Shown piece by piece: positions 47,421 to 56,836 of a stretch of 64,000 bases of DNA. The position numbers and the translations under genes were made by a program. Numbering within the stretch: position 1 is the stretch's first letter; each line of letters opens with the position of its first letter. The notes under the pieces are model-generated. The model had not been told where the DNA came from and made no database searches. It saw only the letters and a list, made by a program, of their open reading frames with translations. The stretch is from JAICMB01 sp963838885 (GTDB lineage Bacteria > Acidobacteriota > Terriglobia > Bryobacterales > Bryobacteraceae): NCBI GenBank assembly GCA_963838885.1, contig CAWITB010000043.1, positions 1-64,000 on the forward strand, in the 5' to 3' direction.

Positions 47421-49031
47421 CTACACGCCCCAGCAGTAGTCTTCGACCGCCTTCTCGATGCTCGAGTCCTGCTCCGTCAAGCGCATCAGCTCCAAACGGA
47501 TGGCGTCGAGCAGGGCGCGCCAGCTTGCTTCGATGATGTTGTCCGAGACGCCCACGGTGGTCCAACTGCGGCGGTGATCGGACCATTCGACCAGGACGCG
47601 AACTTTCGCGGCGGTGCCCTTCTTGGAGTTGAGGACGCGCACTTTGTAGTCGGTCAGGCGCACATCCGCGATTTTCGGGTAGACCTTGGCTAGGCATTGT
47701 CGCAGACACAGGTCCAGGGCGTTCATGGGTCCTTGCCCGGTGGCTGTCGCGGCGTGGACGCTGTCCTGCACGCGCAATGTCACGGTCGCGGTAGTTTGCG
47801 TTTCCTCGACCCCCGTCATCTTTGTCGCGACTTCGAATGCCACTACTTCGAAGAGGTTCAGGCCCGGACGCAAGGCTTCGCGGACCAACAATTCGAAGGT
47901 GCCTTCGGCGGCTTCAAGCTCGTAGCCTTCGTGCTCCATTTGCTTGATGCGGTCGAGCAACTCGCGGCGCGCGTTCGAATCGAGACGATCCTCAAGCCCA
48001 TGCTGCTTCAACTTATAAAGGACGTTCCCGCGGCCGGAGAGATCGCTCAGCAGCACGCGCTGGCGATTGCCGACCGCCTCAGGGGCGATGTGCTCGTATG
48101 TCGCCGCGTCCTTCAGAACGGCGCTGACGTGAACTCCGCCTTTATGCGCGAAGGCGCTGCGGCCGACATAGGGCTGGTCGTTGCGCATGGGCAGATTGGC
48201 AAGCTCCGAGATAAAACGGGCCACGGCGCCGAGATGGACGAGGTTGTCGCGGCCGATGGTAGTATGGCCGAGCTTCAGTTCCAGGTTGGCGATGATGGAC
48301 GTCAGATTGGCGTTGCCGCAGCGCTCGCCGTAACCGTTCATGGTCCCCTGGACATGCGTGAACCCGGCTTCCACCGCGGCGAGCGTGTTGGCGACCGCGA
48401 CATCGGAATCGTTGTGGGTATGGATTCCGAGGACGCCGTCAAAGCGCTTGCGGACTTCGCTCGCGATTTCCACGAGACGCGCCGTTATCGTCCCGCCGTT
48501 GGTATCGCACAGCACCAGAACATCGGCCCCCGCGGCTTGGGCGGCTTCGAGAGTCCGCAGCGCGAACGCGGGGTTCGAATTGTACCCGTCGAAGAAATGT
48601 TCGGCGTCATAGACGACCTCCTTGCCGTGGTCCTTGAGGTACTTTACGGTTTCGGAGATGAGCGCGAGATTCTCTTCTTCGCTGATGCCGAGCGCGCGCG
48701 TGGTGTGCAGGTCCCAGCTCTTGCCGAAGATGGAGCAGACCGGAGTGCCGGCCTCGAGCAGCGAATGCACATTGGGGTCGCGCTCGACCGGATTCTTTGC
48801 AAAACGAGTGGAGCCGAACGCGGTCAGCTTGGCGTGCTTGAGATCGAGGTCGCGCGCGCGCGTGAAAAACTCGCGATCTTTCGGATTCGATCCGGGCCAG
48901 CCGCCCTCGATATAGTCGATACCGAGCTCGTCGAGCTTTTGCGCGACGATCAATTTGTCCTCGAACGAAAAAGAGACGGCTTCGCCCTGGGTGCCGTCGC
49001 GGAGGGTGGTATCGAAAGTGAAAATACGCAT
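47421..49031 (-). CDS. cimA: (R)-citramalate synthase
   Basis: 536 residues. The HMGL-like TIM barrel opens FTFDTTLRDGTQGEAVSFSF, with VYDAEHFFDGY, GIHTHNDSDVAVANTLAAVE and TMNGYGERCGNANLTS as metal-binding and active-site blocks. The C-terminal LeuA allosteric domain (DYKVRVLNSKKGTAAKVRVL) is present. It condenses acetyl-CoA and pyruvate to citramalate, making 2-oxobutanoate for isoleucine without threonine deaminase. It ends the ilvB-ilvN-ilvC-cimA operon, eight bases after ilvC, which fits that role. Isopropylmalate synthase is the close alternative, but length, motif order and operon favour CimA. Confidence 0.9.
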   Translation of the reverse strand: MRIFTFDTTLRDGTQGEAVSFSFEDKLIVAQKLDELGIDYIEGGWPGSNPKDREFFTRARDLDLKHAKLTAFGSTRFAKNPVERDPNVHSLLEAGTPVCSIFGKSWDLHTTRALGISEEENLALISETVKYLKDHGKEVVYDAEHFFDGYNSNPAFALRTLEAAQAAGADVLVLCDTNGGTITARLVEIASEVRKRFDGVLGIHTHNDSDVAVANTLAAVEAGFTHVQGTMNGYGERCGNANLTSIIANLELKLGHTTIGRDNLVHLGAVARFISELANLPMRNDQPYVGRSAFAHKGGVHVSAVLKDAATYEHIAPEAVGNRQRVLLSDLSGRGNVLYKLKQHGLEDRLDSNARRELLDRIKQMEHEGYELEAAEGTFELLVREALRPGLNLFEVVAFEVATKMTGVEETQTTATVTLRVQDSVHAATATGQGPMNALDLCLRQCLAKVYPKIADVRLTDYKVRVLNSKKGTAAKVRVLVEWSDHRRSWTTVGVSDNIIEASWRALLDAIRLELMRLTEQDSSIEKAVEDYCWGV

Positions 49032-49039
49032 AATTCGGT

Positions 49040-50083
49040 TCAGGCGTTGGCGGGTTTTGAGGACTGCTCTTGAGGTACGCCGGCCTCTTTTCTCTTCTTC
49101 AAAAACGTCATCATCTGGCGGAGCTCGCGTCCGACCTTTTCAACCGGCTGATCGGCTGCCGCCTTACGCATGGCGAGAAATTTGTGACGGCCATTCTTGT
49201 TCTCGTCGATCCATTCCTTCGCGAATTGGCCCGATTGGATCTCCGATAAAATTTTGCGCATCTCGGCGCGCGTCTGTTCCGTCACGATGCGCGGCCCCCG
49301 CGTGTAATCGCCGTATTCGGCCGTATCGGAGACGGAGTAGCGCATATAGCCAAGTCCACCCTCGTAAATCAGATCGACAATCAGCTTCACTTCGTGAAGG
49401 CACTCGAAGTAGGCAATTTCGGGCGCATAACCGGCCTCGACCAGAGTTTCGAAACCAGCCCGGATCAACTCGCTGACGCCGCCGCACAGGACGGACTGCT
49501 CGCCAAAGAGATCGCTTTCGGTCTCTTCCTTAAATGTCGTTTCAATCACGCCCGCTTTGAGGCAGCCCAACGCCAGCGCGTAAGCCAGCGCATTTTCGAG
49601 TGCGTGTCCGGAGGCGTCCTGGTGGACCGCAACCAGAGCGGGGACGCCGACGCCCTCCGTAAAGAGCTCGCGGACGCGATGGCCGGGGGCTTTGGGAGCG
49701 ATCATCGAAACATCGATCTCCGGCGGCGGTTGGATCTGGCCGAAATGGATGTTGAAACCGTGGGCGAACATCAACGTCTTGCCCGCGGTCATGTGCGGTG
49801 CGATACCGGTATTGTAGAGATCGCCCTGGATGTGATCCGAGACCAGGATCATGATGATATCGGCGGCCTGAGCGGCGTCCGCGACCGGCAGCACTTTCAG
49901 CCCGGCGGCTTCGGCCTTGGCCGCGCTCTTGCTTCCGGAATAAAGTCCGACGATAACGTTGACCCCCGAATCGCGCAGGTTCAACGCGTGGGCATGGCCT
50001 TGACTGCCGTAGCCGATGATGGCCACCGTCTTGTCCTTGATCGCGGCGATGTTGCCGTCTTTTTCGTAGTAGCGGTTGGGCAT
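49040..50083 (-). CDS. ilvC: Ketol-acid reductoisomerase
   Basis: 347 residues, class I. The cofactor motif VAIIGYGSQGHAHALNLRDS is near residue 22; the metal-binding helices contain AYALALGCLKAGVIETTFKE, ETESDLFGEQSVLCGG and RYSVSDTAEYGDYTRGPRIV. It isomerises and reduces acetolactate or acetohydroxybutyrate, giving valine and isoleucine precursors. Thirteen bases after ilvN. Length and motifs are typical. Confidence 0.97.
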   Translation of the reverse strand: MPNRYYEKDGNIAAIKDKTVAIIGYGSQGHAHALNLRDSGVNVIVGLYSGSKSAAKAEAAGLKVLPVADAAQAADIIMILVSDHIQGDLYNTGIAPHMTAGKTLMFAHGFNIHFGQIQPPPEIDVSMIAPKAPGHRVRELFTEGVGVPALVAVHQDASGHALENALAYALALGCLKAGVIETTFKEETESDLFGEQSVLCGGVSELIRAGFETLVEAGYAPEIAYFECLHEVKLIVDLIYEGGLGYMRYSVSDTAEYGDYTRGPRIVTEQTRAEMRKILSEIQSGQFAKEWIDENKNGRHKFLAMRKAAADQPVEKVGRELRQMMTFLKKRKEAGVPQEQSSKPANA

Positions 50084-50096
50084 ATTTTTGAGATCT

Positions 50097-50636
50097 CTAC
50101 TTGCCTGCCTGCGCGGCTTCGGCGGTCCCGCGCTGGACCGGCGGCGACAGGCGCAGTTTCTTGGGCTCGAGCGATACCGAGACGGCGCCGGAGCGCGTAA
50201 CGTCGATCTCGCCGTAGCTGCGCATCACATCGATAAACTCGTCGAGCTTTTCGGGATCGCCGGTAGCTTCGAGCGCGAAACCCTCGGTGGACGAATCCAC
50301 CACGCGAGCGCCGAAAATCTCCGCTTCTTTAAGAATAGCCGTGCGGCTGGGCGGCGCGGCGCGAACGCGCAGCAGCACCATTTCGCGGGTCACGGCGGGA
50401 CTCTCGGTTAAATCCGATGCCTGAAGCACGTTGATGAGCTTGTTCATCTGCTTGATCACCTGGGAGCGCAGCGCCGCGTCCACATCCACCTTGATGGTCA
50501 TGCGCGAGAGCGTCGGGTCGAGCGTGCGCGCCACCGTCAAACTTTCAATGTTGTAGCCTCGTGAAGTCAACAGACCGGTGACGCGCATCAAGGCCCCCGG
50601 CTTGTTTTCGACCAGCAGCGAAATGATCTGGATCAT
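50097..50636 (-). CDS. ilvN: Acetolactate synthase small (regulatory) subunit
   Basis: 179 residues. The N-terminal ACT domain reads MIQIISLLVENKPGALMRVTGLLTSRGYNIESLTV, the valine-binding regulatory fold; the C-terminal domain (FGARVVDSSTEGFALEATG) is the IlvN-type extension. It confers feedback inhibition on IlvB. ilvN and ilvH cannot be told apart from sequence alone. Fourteen bases separate it from ilvB upstream. Confidence 0.93.
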   Translation of the reverse strand: MIQIISLLVENKPGALMRVTGLLTSRGYNIESLTVARTLDPTLSRMTIKVDVDAALRSQVIKQMNKLINVLQASDLTESPAVTREMVLLRVRAAPPSRTAILKEAEIFGARVVDSSTEGFALEATGDPEKLDEFIDVMRSYGEIDVTRSGAVSVSLEPKKLRLSPPVQRGTAEAAQAGK

Positions 50637-50650
50637 ATTGGCATCTCCCG

Positions 50651-52414
50651 TTACGCCTCGACCGGCTGCGGCGGCTGCAGGACCATTTCATTAATCGCGG
50701 CGCCTGCCGGCACCATGGGATATACGTTCTCAAACGGCGACACGCGAACATTGAGAAGATATGGACCGGGCTCCTGGACCGCCTCTTCGAGCGCGGCGCG
50801 CAGCTCATTCGGACGCTCGATCGTACGCCCCTTAAACCCATATGCGCCCGCGAGCTTCTCCGCGTCTGGAAACGTATCGAGTTGCACCGAGGAGAGGCGG
50901 TTGTTATAGAACAGCTCCTGCCACTGGCGGACCATGCCGAGATAGCCATTGTTGACGACGACGATCTTGATGGGCAGCGCGTGGTTGGCGATGGTGGCGA
51001 GCTCCGGCACCGACATTTGAAATCCACCGTCGCCGACAATGGCGAAAACCAGTTTGTCGGGCCGCGCGAATTGAGCGCCAATCGCCGCCGGCAAACCGAA
51101 GCCCATGGAGCCGAGCCCGCCGGAGTTGAGCCACAGGCGCGGCTCGTTGAAGCGTATAAACTGCGCGGCCCACATCTGGTGTTGGCCGACGTCGGCGCTA
51201 ATGAGCGCCTGGCCGCCGGAGAGGCGGTCGATTTCCACCATCACATGCTGCGGCTTGATCTCGCTCGTTGAGAACTCGGGGCGCAGGGGATGCTCTTCTT
51301 TCCAGCCGCGAATCTGCGACCACCAGGCTTGACGCGCGGTGGCGTTCTTCGAGCGCTCGGCGGCCTCCAGTTCCTTGAGATTCTTAGTAAGCTTAGCGAG
51401 AACGCGCTTCACGTCGCCGACGATGGGCAGGTCGGCCGCGCGATTCTTACCGATTTCAGCCGGATCGATATCGACGTGAATCACTTTCGCGTGAGGCGCA
51501 AACGCCGAGAGCCGGCCCGTAACGCGATCGTCGAAGCGCGTGCCCAGGGCGATCAACAGGTCGGCATGCGTCATGCCCATGTTCGCCGCATAGCTCCCGT
51601 GCATGCCCGGCATGCTGATGAAATTGGGGTGCTGCGCCGGCAGAGCGCCGAGACCCATGAGAGTGGTGACGGCGGGGACGTCGAGAGTTTCGATCAGCTC
51701 ACGCAGCTCCTCGGAGGCGCCAGCCGCGATGATGCCGCCGCCGGCATAAACAAACGGCCGCTCCGCCTCCCACATCATCTGCGCGGCGCGGCGGATCTGA
51801 CCGTTGTGGCCTTCAGTGAAGACTTTATAGCCGGGAAGATGAACGGTCGACACCGGGGCGTAATGGTACTGTGCCTGGAAAACGTCTTTGGGAATGTCGA
51901 CCAGCACTGGACCGGGCCGTCCCGAAGCGGCGATGTAAAACGCCTCGTGAACGGTCTGCGGCAGATCGGCGACGTTCTTGACCAGGAAGTTGTGCTTGGT
52001 GCAGGAACGCGTAATGCCAAATGTATCGGCTTCCTGGAAGGCATCGCTGCCAATGAGTTTGGTGGAGACCTGGCCGGTGAGCGCGATCACCGGAATGGAA
52101 TCCATCATGGCATCCACCAAACCGGTGACAAGATTCGTCGCGCCCGGGCCGGAGGTGGCGCAGCACACGCCCGCACGGCCCGTGGAACGCGCGTAGCCTT
52201 CGGCGGCGAAGCAGGCGTTCTGCTCGTGCCGCACCAGGACATGGCGAATGGGATGGTCGTACATGGCATCATAGAGCGGCAGCGTAACGCCGCCCGGATA
52301 GCCGAAAATGCAATCGACGTTTTCGCGGACCAGGCACTCCAGAAGAATCTGGGCGCCGCTCATGAGCTTGGCCTCGTGCGAGGCGGCCATGCGAGGTGCA
52401 GTTGCGTTCGACAT
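50651..52414 (-). CDS. ilvB: Acetolactate synthase large subunit
   Basis: 587 residues from ATG 52414. An in-frame ATG at 52447 lies inside the terminator stem and would add 11 residues, so 52414 is preferred. ThDP enzyme blocks: IFGYPGGVTLPLYDAMYDHP (with catalytic Glu region), RHEQNACFAAEGYARSTGRA, GPGATNLVTGLVDAMMDSIP, FAD region, and the C-terminal ThDP motif VGDGGFQMSVPELATIANHA with NNGYLGMVRQWQELFY. It makes acetolactate from pyruvate. First structural gene of the operon, under the leader-attenuator upstream. Confidence 0.96.
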   Translation of the reverse strand: MSNATAPRMAASHEAKLMSGAQILLECLVRENVDCIFGYPGGVTLPLYDAMYDHPIRHVLVRHEQNACFAAEGYARSTGRAGVCCATSGPGATNLVTGLVDAMMDSIPVIALTGQVSTKLIGSDAFQEADTFGITRSCTKHNFLVKNVADLPQTVHEAFYIAASGRPGPVLVDIPKDVFQAQYHYAPVSTVHLPGYKVFTEGHNGQIRRAAQMMWEAERPFVYAGGGIIAAGASEELRELIETLDVPAVTTLMGLGALPAQHPNFISMPGMHGSYAANMGMTHADLLIALGTRFDDRVTGRLSAFAPHAKVIHVDIDPAEIGKNRAADLPIVGDVKRVLAKLTKNLKELEAAERSKNATARQAWWSQIRGWKEEHPLRPEFSTSEIKPQHVMVEIDRLSGGQALISADVGQHQMWAAQFIRFNEPRLWLNSGGLGSMGFGLPAAIGAQFARPDKLVFAIVGDGGFQMSVPELATIANHALPIKIVVVNNGYLGMVRQWQELFYNNRLSSVQLDTFPDAEKLAGAYGFKGRTIERPNELRAALEEAVQEPGPYLLNVRVSPFENVYPMVPAGAAINEMVLQPPQPVEA

Positions 52415-52432
52415 AGTTTGAAAAAACGATCC

Positions 52433-52477
52433 AAAATAAAAGGCCATCGGAAGGACCGTGCGCCCCGCCGATGGCCT
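52433..52477 (-). terminator. ilv attenuator terminator hairpin
   Basis: On the minus strand AGGCCATCGG pairs perfectly with CCGATGGCCT (52468-52477 with 52441-52450), 10 base pairs with a 17-base loop. It is followed immediately by TTTATTTT, a rho-independent terminator between the leader peptide and ilvB. The minus-strand GGCCCCGCC at the end of the leader (52508-52516) can instead pair with GGCGGGGC (52462-52469), which overlaps the first arm, so the two structures exclude each other. Confidence 0.88.
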
Positions 52478-52504
52478 CGAAACTTCCTGTTTCCTAGGTT
52501 CCGG

Positions 52505-52636
52505 TCAGGCGGGGCCGGGTACGGCCACCTGAATAATAATCGGAACCAGCTTGGAAACCCGATCCAGCCGGAGGACAACCGGCGCATTGCCCGGTAGGGC
52601 GTTAAAGGCTGCCGTTTTCCTCGCCACAGAGATCAT
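52505..52636 (-). CDS. Branched-chain leader peptide of the ilv operon
   Basis: 43 residues from ATG 52636 to TGA 52505-52507, too short for most gene callers. Residues 20-39 contain 12 Val, Leu or Ile codons, including Val-Val-Leu at 20-22 and Ile-Ile-Ile (ATT ATT ATT) at 33-35. That resembles leaders ilvL and ivbL of enteric bacteria. It lies about 28 bases before the attenuator hairpin and 91 bases before ilvB. Ribosome stalling at these codons when charged tRNAs are scarce would free the antiterminator strand. The ribosome-binding site is weak. Confidence 0.85.
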   Translation of the reverse strand: MISVARKTAAFNALPGNAPVVLRLDRVSKLVPIIIQVAVPGPA

Positions 52637-52771
52637 TGGTATACTCAGGTTATCCTATGCGCTTTGCAAATGCAATCCTATTAACGTATAAAAAATGCTG
52701 ATCGGGGAGGGTCCGGACAGCGGGGAGCCGCAGCAGAGCGCAAATAGGTACAGTACTATCAAAAAAAATCT

Positions 52772-53044
52772 ATGGATATCAACGCAATGCTCGTGCAGCT
52801 TCGTAATGAGCGGGAACAAATAGAAGCTGCCATATTGGCTTTGGAACGAATTGCGCAAGGGGGCGGAAAACGTCGCGGGCGGCCGCCGAAGTGGTTGGCG
52901 GAACAGAATCCGGCCGGAACGGAAGCGGAAATGGGGGAAAACTCCGATTCCGGCAAGCGGCGCCATTTCAGTCCGGAGGCGCGCAAACGCATGGCGGAGG
53001 CGCAACGCAAAAGGTGGGCCGCACGGCGCGGCGAGCAAACATAG
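52772..53044 (+). CDS. AT-hook-containing DNA-binding protein
   Basis: 90 residues. There is an N-terminal coiled-coil-like helix (VQLRNEREQIEAAILALERI), then the AT-hook KRRGRPPKW at 34-42, and a basic C-terminal helix HFSPEARKRMAEAQRKRWAA. This arrangement is common in Acidobacteriota and likely serves as a minor-groove-binding nucleoid or regulatory protein. No clear Shine-Dalgarno precedes ATG 52772. It is divergent from the ilv operon. Confidence 0.8.
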   Translation: MDINAMLVQLRNEREQIEAAILALERIAQGGGKRRGRPPKWLAEQNPAGTEAEMGENSDSGKRRHFSPEARKRMAEAQRKRWAARRGEQT

Positions 53045-53763
53045 CGGCGCAGCTAGAATTCCGCCGGTCGCGTCAATACTCGGAGCATCTCAAACGTTTA
53101 CCTGAATAGCGAGCCTCTCGCTCGTTTCCGTTCGCCTTCGCGCGATACGCATTGCCCGCCCGATCTGGCCGATCAAGTTCGTTAGTTTCAGATTTACCGC
53201 CGCGCCTCTCGAAGCCGATTCCGCTGATTCACCCTGCGGCGCTGTCGCCGGCTCAGCTACGAATTGCCGGATCCCCGGCTCATAAAAGGGCGGCGCGGAA
53301 CAGCGGGATTTTGGCGCGCCGCGTCGGCGCGCTGCTCGCGAACTCTCGGCAGGCGGTGATCATAGCATGTGCCCGAGGGATTATGCGCACGCACGCCAGC
53401 CGTTCATGCGTGCGCGAGTAAAGATTCGTATGCGCACTCGCACAAATCTGTGCGAGACTGGACAGAATTCCAAGAAGGAACTGGGCGCGGGACTGCTTCG
53501 GGCGATGTGCCGGGGCGTGGTCATGAATACTGGCGGCGACGTCGTCAGAGCGCCTGCAAGACGAAAGCGCCTTGGGCGCTGGACATGCGCCACCAAGGGT
53601 AGCTCTGCGGCAGTGCTATCCCAAGGCTCGGCGCAATCGAGTGATCCAGTATCGCGATGTCGATGCCGGCGTATGTCACGGTCAGGGCAAAAGCGCCTGA
53701 TGTCATGATAGGCGGTGGATCCAGTTCGCGATCGTGCATCCTCGGTCGTGCGGTCTTAACGGA
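53045..53763. other. 719-base region without a recognised gene
   Basis: Several short open frames overlap here on both strands. One on the plus strand (53152-53421) contains KPIPLIHPAALSPAQLR, and one on the minus strand (53545-53739) contains YAGIDIAILDHSIAPSLGI. Neither has a family, a start signal or supporting context. They may be remnants. No repeat, terminator or tRNA is seen. Confidence 0.4.
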
Positions 53764-56700
53764 TTATGGATGCAGGCTCAATTCTCGTCGACCCGCAGAC
53801 AATCGCAGACGGGTGATCTCTTGCTTCTCGTCGTAGTCGCCAGCCTCTGTGCCAGCCGGCCGAAAGCCGGTGAACAATCGCAGCGTGACTGGAGCATCTG
53901 ACGATATCGACAAATCGATGCCATCAGGAGCATACACCGCTACGAAGCTAACGGGCCGATCGCTTTCAAGCAGCGGTTTGCCAGCCCGCTCCAGGGAGGT
54001 CACGGCACTAGCCGCGACAAGCTGGCCTGCCGCACTCCACATCTGTGCATTCGTCCGCCACTCTTCGTAGCTGGCGGTGGGGCTCGTCCGGTCCCGAAAC
54101 ATGACCAAGCCGGCGGCGAGGCGCGCGCCGATGCAGTCCGATCCAGTGAGCCTCCGCGCACCATCCGCCATGGCCGTTGCGCGCTCGGGGCTCGAAGCGA
54201 TCGAGAGAGCAGTGAGGAACCGGGTTTTACTTCGCGGGGCCCGACTGGATATGGATGACTCCGGGTTGCGCGGGAACTGTTTTGGGCGCGAGCGGCGCAA
54301 AAGCCGTATAGGGAAGATAGCCATCCTGCAAGTCCATGGTGGCGCTGTCGGGCGCGAGCGTCTTCAAGCTCATGGCCGCCTTGGCGCCACTGTATACAGC
54401 GGCGCCCCGACTGATTCGAATCTTGGCGCGATCCTTTACATGGAGTAACCAGTCGAAGGTGGCGGGGCTACGTCCGGCTAAGTCATCGTAAATTACCACG
54501 GTATCCGGTTTGAGGAAAACGATTCTGCGCGAGAACTGTTCCAGACGGCCCCGATACACTGAGGCCAGTTCGCTCCCCACCGCATCGAAGGAGCCGCTGG
54601 TGATCGCGTCCGTGATGCGCGGATAAGCATTCAACGCCCGGAATTGACGGGTGTCGGCGATTTCCTGGCTCCCCGGATCCCCATCGATCAGCACGGTGTT
54701 GTGTCCGGCGGATTGAGAGAAATAAGTCCGATAATAAGGGTCCTTGTAGTAATCCGCGGGTCCCCCTTCAACCACGAGATTTTCGCCCCCTGCGCGAAGC
54801 AGAAATGCGCCCTGGTCCCCGTGATTATGGTTAAAATTCGGACCGGCGCGAAACAGGAGAATGGCGTCGTCTGGCCCCCATCCGGTGCGGAAGACAACAT
54901 TACCTTTTTGGTCGAACACGCGCGACATCGGTTTCGAGGGAGGCTGCGGGGCGATGTTATCGGGCGGGAAAAGGAAGTCCGTAATAGAGCGGTGCTGGAA
55001 CTGATCGTAGTACCAGTGCATCACCGGATCGTCCGTATGCTGGATGACCCCCGCGATGCTGTATCCGGTAGGAGTATGGCTGTCCCCCATGTCAAAGCCG
55101 TCGCGAATCGGATGCGCCAATAAATAGAGCGGATAATGGAGCGAGTCTTTGACGAACGTGCGCGGCCAATAGTCGATTCCGTAAACTCGAGCCAGCGCGG
55201 AAAGCGCGAGCGTCGTACTCTTAAGGTCGAACTCCTGATAGCTCACTCCCTCTCCGTAACTTCCATCCGAAAGGTAGGTGGCCGCGAGATGATTCTCCAG
55301 CTTAATAAGCAGGCCCCCGAGATAGATGTTCAATTCGGGATCGTCCTCGGTTTCCATGGCCGCTAAACACGCCAGTACTCCTCCGCTTACGGCGTGACCG
55401 ATCCAGTTGCTCGTATCCGCCATTGCGCGGTTATCGAGAACATACTCCTTGTAGGCCGGTTTGATTCCACGCTCGATGAGTGCGCGCCGAACTAACTCTC
55501 GCTCCGAGTTGGATAAGTTATGGTAAAGAGTGTCGTAGCCGAAAGCTGCGTCGCCTGCCAATTCGCCGGCCGGATAATAAGTGTGTTGCCCATGCGCTTC
55601 GAACCACGGCGGAACCCAAGTATCCCAGTGCGCCAAGTCCAGCAGCGCGGATTTGGCCGCATCGCGCGCTTCCTCGGACCCGTCTACGTATGCTTCGAGC
55701 GAGTTGAAGAGAATGCGGTTGCTGGCTCGATTGAGAATATCGAAATAGCCGGTTAAAGTAGGCAGCAAAAAGCGGGAATCGAGCATCCGGAAAATGCGGC
55801 CGCCGTTCGAGAGATCGTCCGTCCCCCGGGAGCTCTTCGCCGAATCCAGGAGCCTGCCCCACACGACTCCCTCTTTCGCGTCCCGCGTCCGGGCGATCAG
55901 AGCAGTCCTGTCTTGCGCACTGAAATAAAGGCGCGGATGCGCTGCCGAACGGGCCGGATGAACAATTAATCGCACCTCCGTCTCCATGCCGCGGCCGTCT
56001 GGGGTTACACCGCGAAGTTCGAGGCGCCACACTCCGGTGGGATCAGTTGCGCCCACGGTATACGCCGACCGATTGATCCAGGCTCCGTTCTGAAAAGTAA
56101 GGCCGGAGGCTTTCAACGTGCGGTGGTCCTGGTCTTTCAGCGCAAAGCTGACTTTCGAAAGCGCAACGCTCGAGGCCGCCGCGATAGCGATGGCGTCGCC
56201 CGGCGCGTAGCTGACCGCACTGACCAGGGCAGGGAACGGATTGATTGCAATGGAACGAGGTTCATGTACGTCGAAGCGGACGGGCTTCGAGGCTTGCAGA
56301 GACACATCGTCAATCAGGAAGCGATACTCAGCATCGGTATCGGGATGACTCACGTCCGCTGTTATGTATACCGCTTGCAATCCGGTTCCGGGCGGAATAT
56401 TGCGAAAGTGCGCCGACGCCTTTCCCCATCCATCGTGTGGTACGGCAGTAACAGTCGCAGTGTAGCGATGACCATCGGCGCCCGCGAGACCGATCTCGAG
56501 AACGGCCCCGGGGGTTGCGGGTTTCAGACGGTACGAGAACGTCATCGTTACATTGCCGTCCGCAAGCATATCCAGCCGCTTAATAAACCCGAGGCGCATC
56601 AGCCCGGTGCTGACGGGACGATACACGCGCATAAGCGCGCGACCGCCCGGCGCCGCGTATTCATTAGTGGGGGTCAGAGATGGATCGTAACCGATGTCTT

Positions 56701-56836
56701 GAACCGGGGGATAGCTGGCCCATTGCCCCAGGCTGTCATTCTGAAAATCATCGTGCAGGAGCGCGGGCTGGGAGACAACAGCGCGTTCCGCATTCGCAAA
56801 AGATACGCAGAGCAGTAAGAAAAGAGAGAATCGCAT
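53764..56836 (-). pseudogene. Heparinase II/III-like polysaccharide lyase, one frameshift
   Basis: From ATG 56836: signal peptide MRFSLFLLLCVSFANA, a beta-rich carbohydrate-binding-like region, then the helical (alpha/alpha) lyase domain (ESRFLLPTLTGYFDILNRASN, NWIGHAVSGGVLACLAAMET, DGSYGEGVSYQEFDLKSTTL). The heparinase II/III C-terminal beta domain follows (ILLFRAGPNFNHNHGDQGAF with its His cluster, ENLVVEGGPADYYKDPYYRT). The frame stops at 54227 after HIQSGPAK, but one base later another frame continues KTRFLTALSIASSPE through VMFRDRTSPTASYEEWR to 53764, the expected tail. One extra A near 54230 explains it. Corrected length is about 1020 residues. The start overlaps the symporter stop. Confidence 0.85.

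Noticed and set aside
51290..52597. 435-residue plus-strand frame opposite ilvB and its leader
   Set aside because: Antisense to a certain ilvB gene and to the attenuator; no family.
53152..53739. Overlapping short frames on both strands
   Set aside because: No family, no start signals, and mutual overlap; kept only as a description of the gap.
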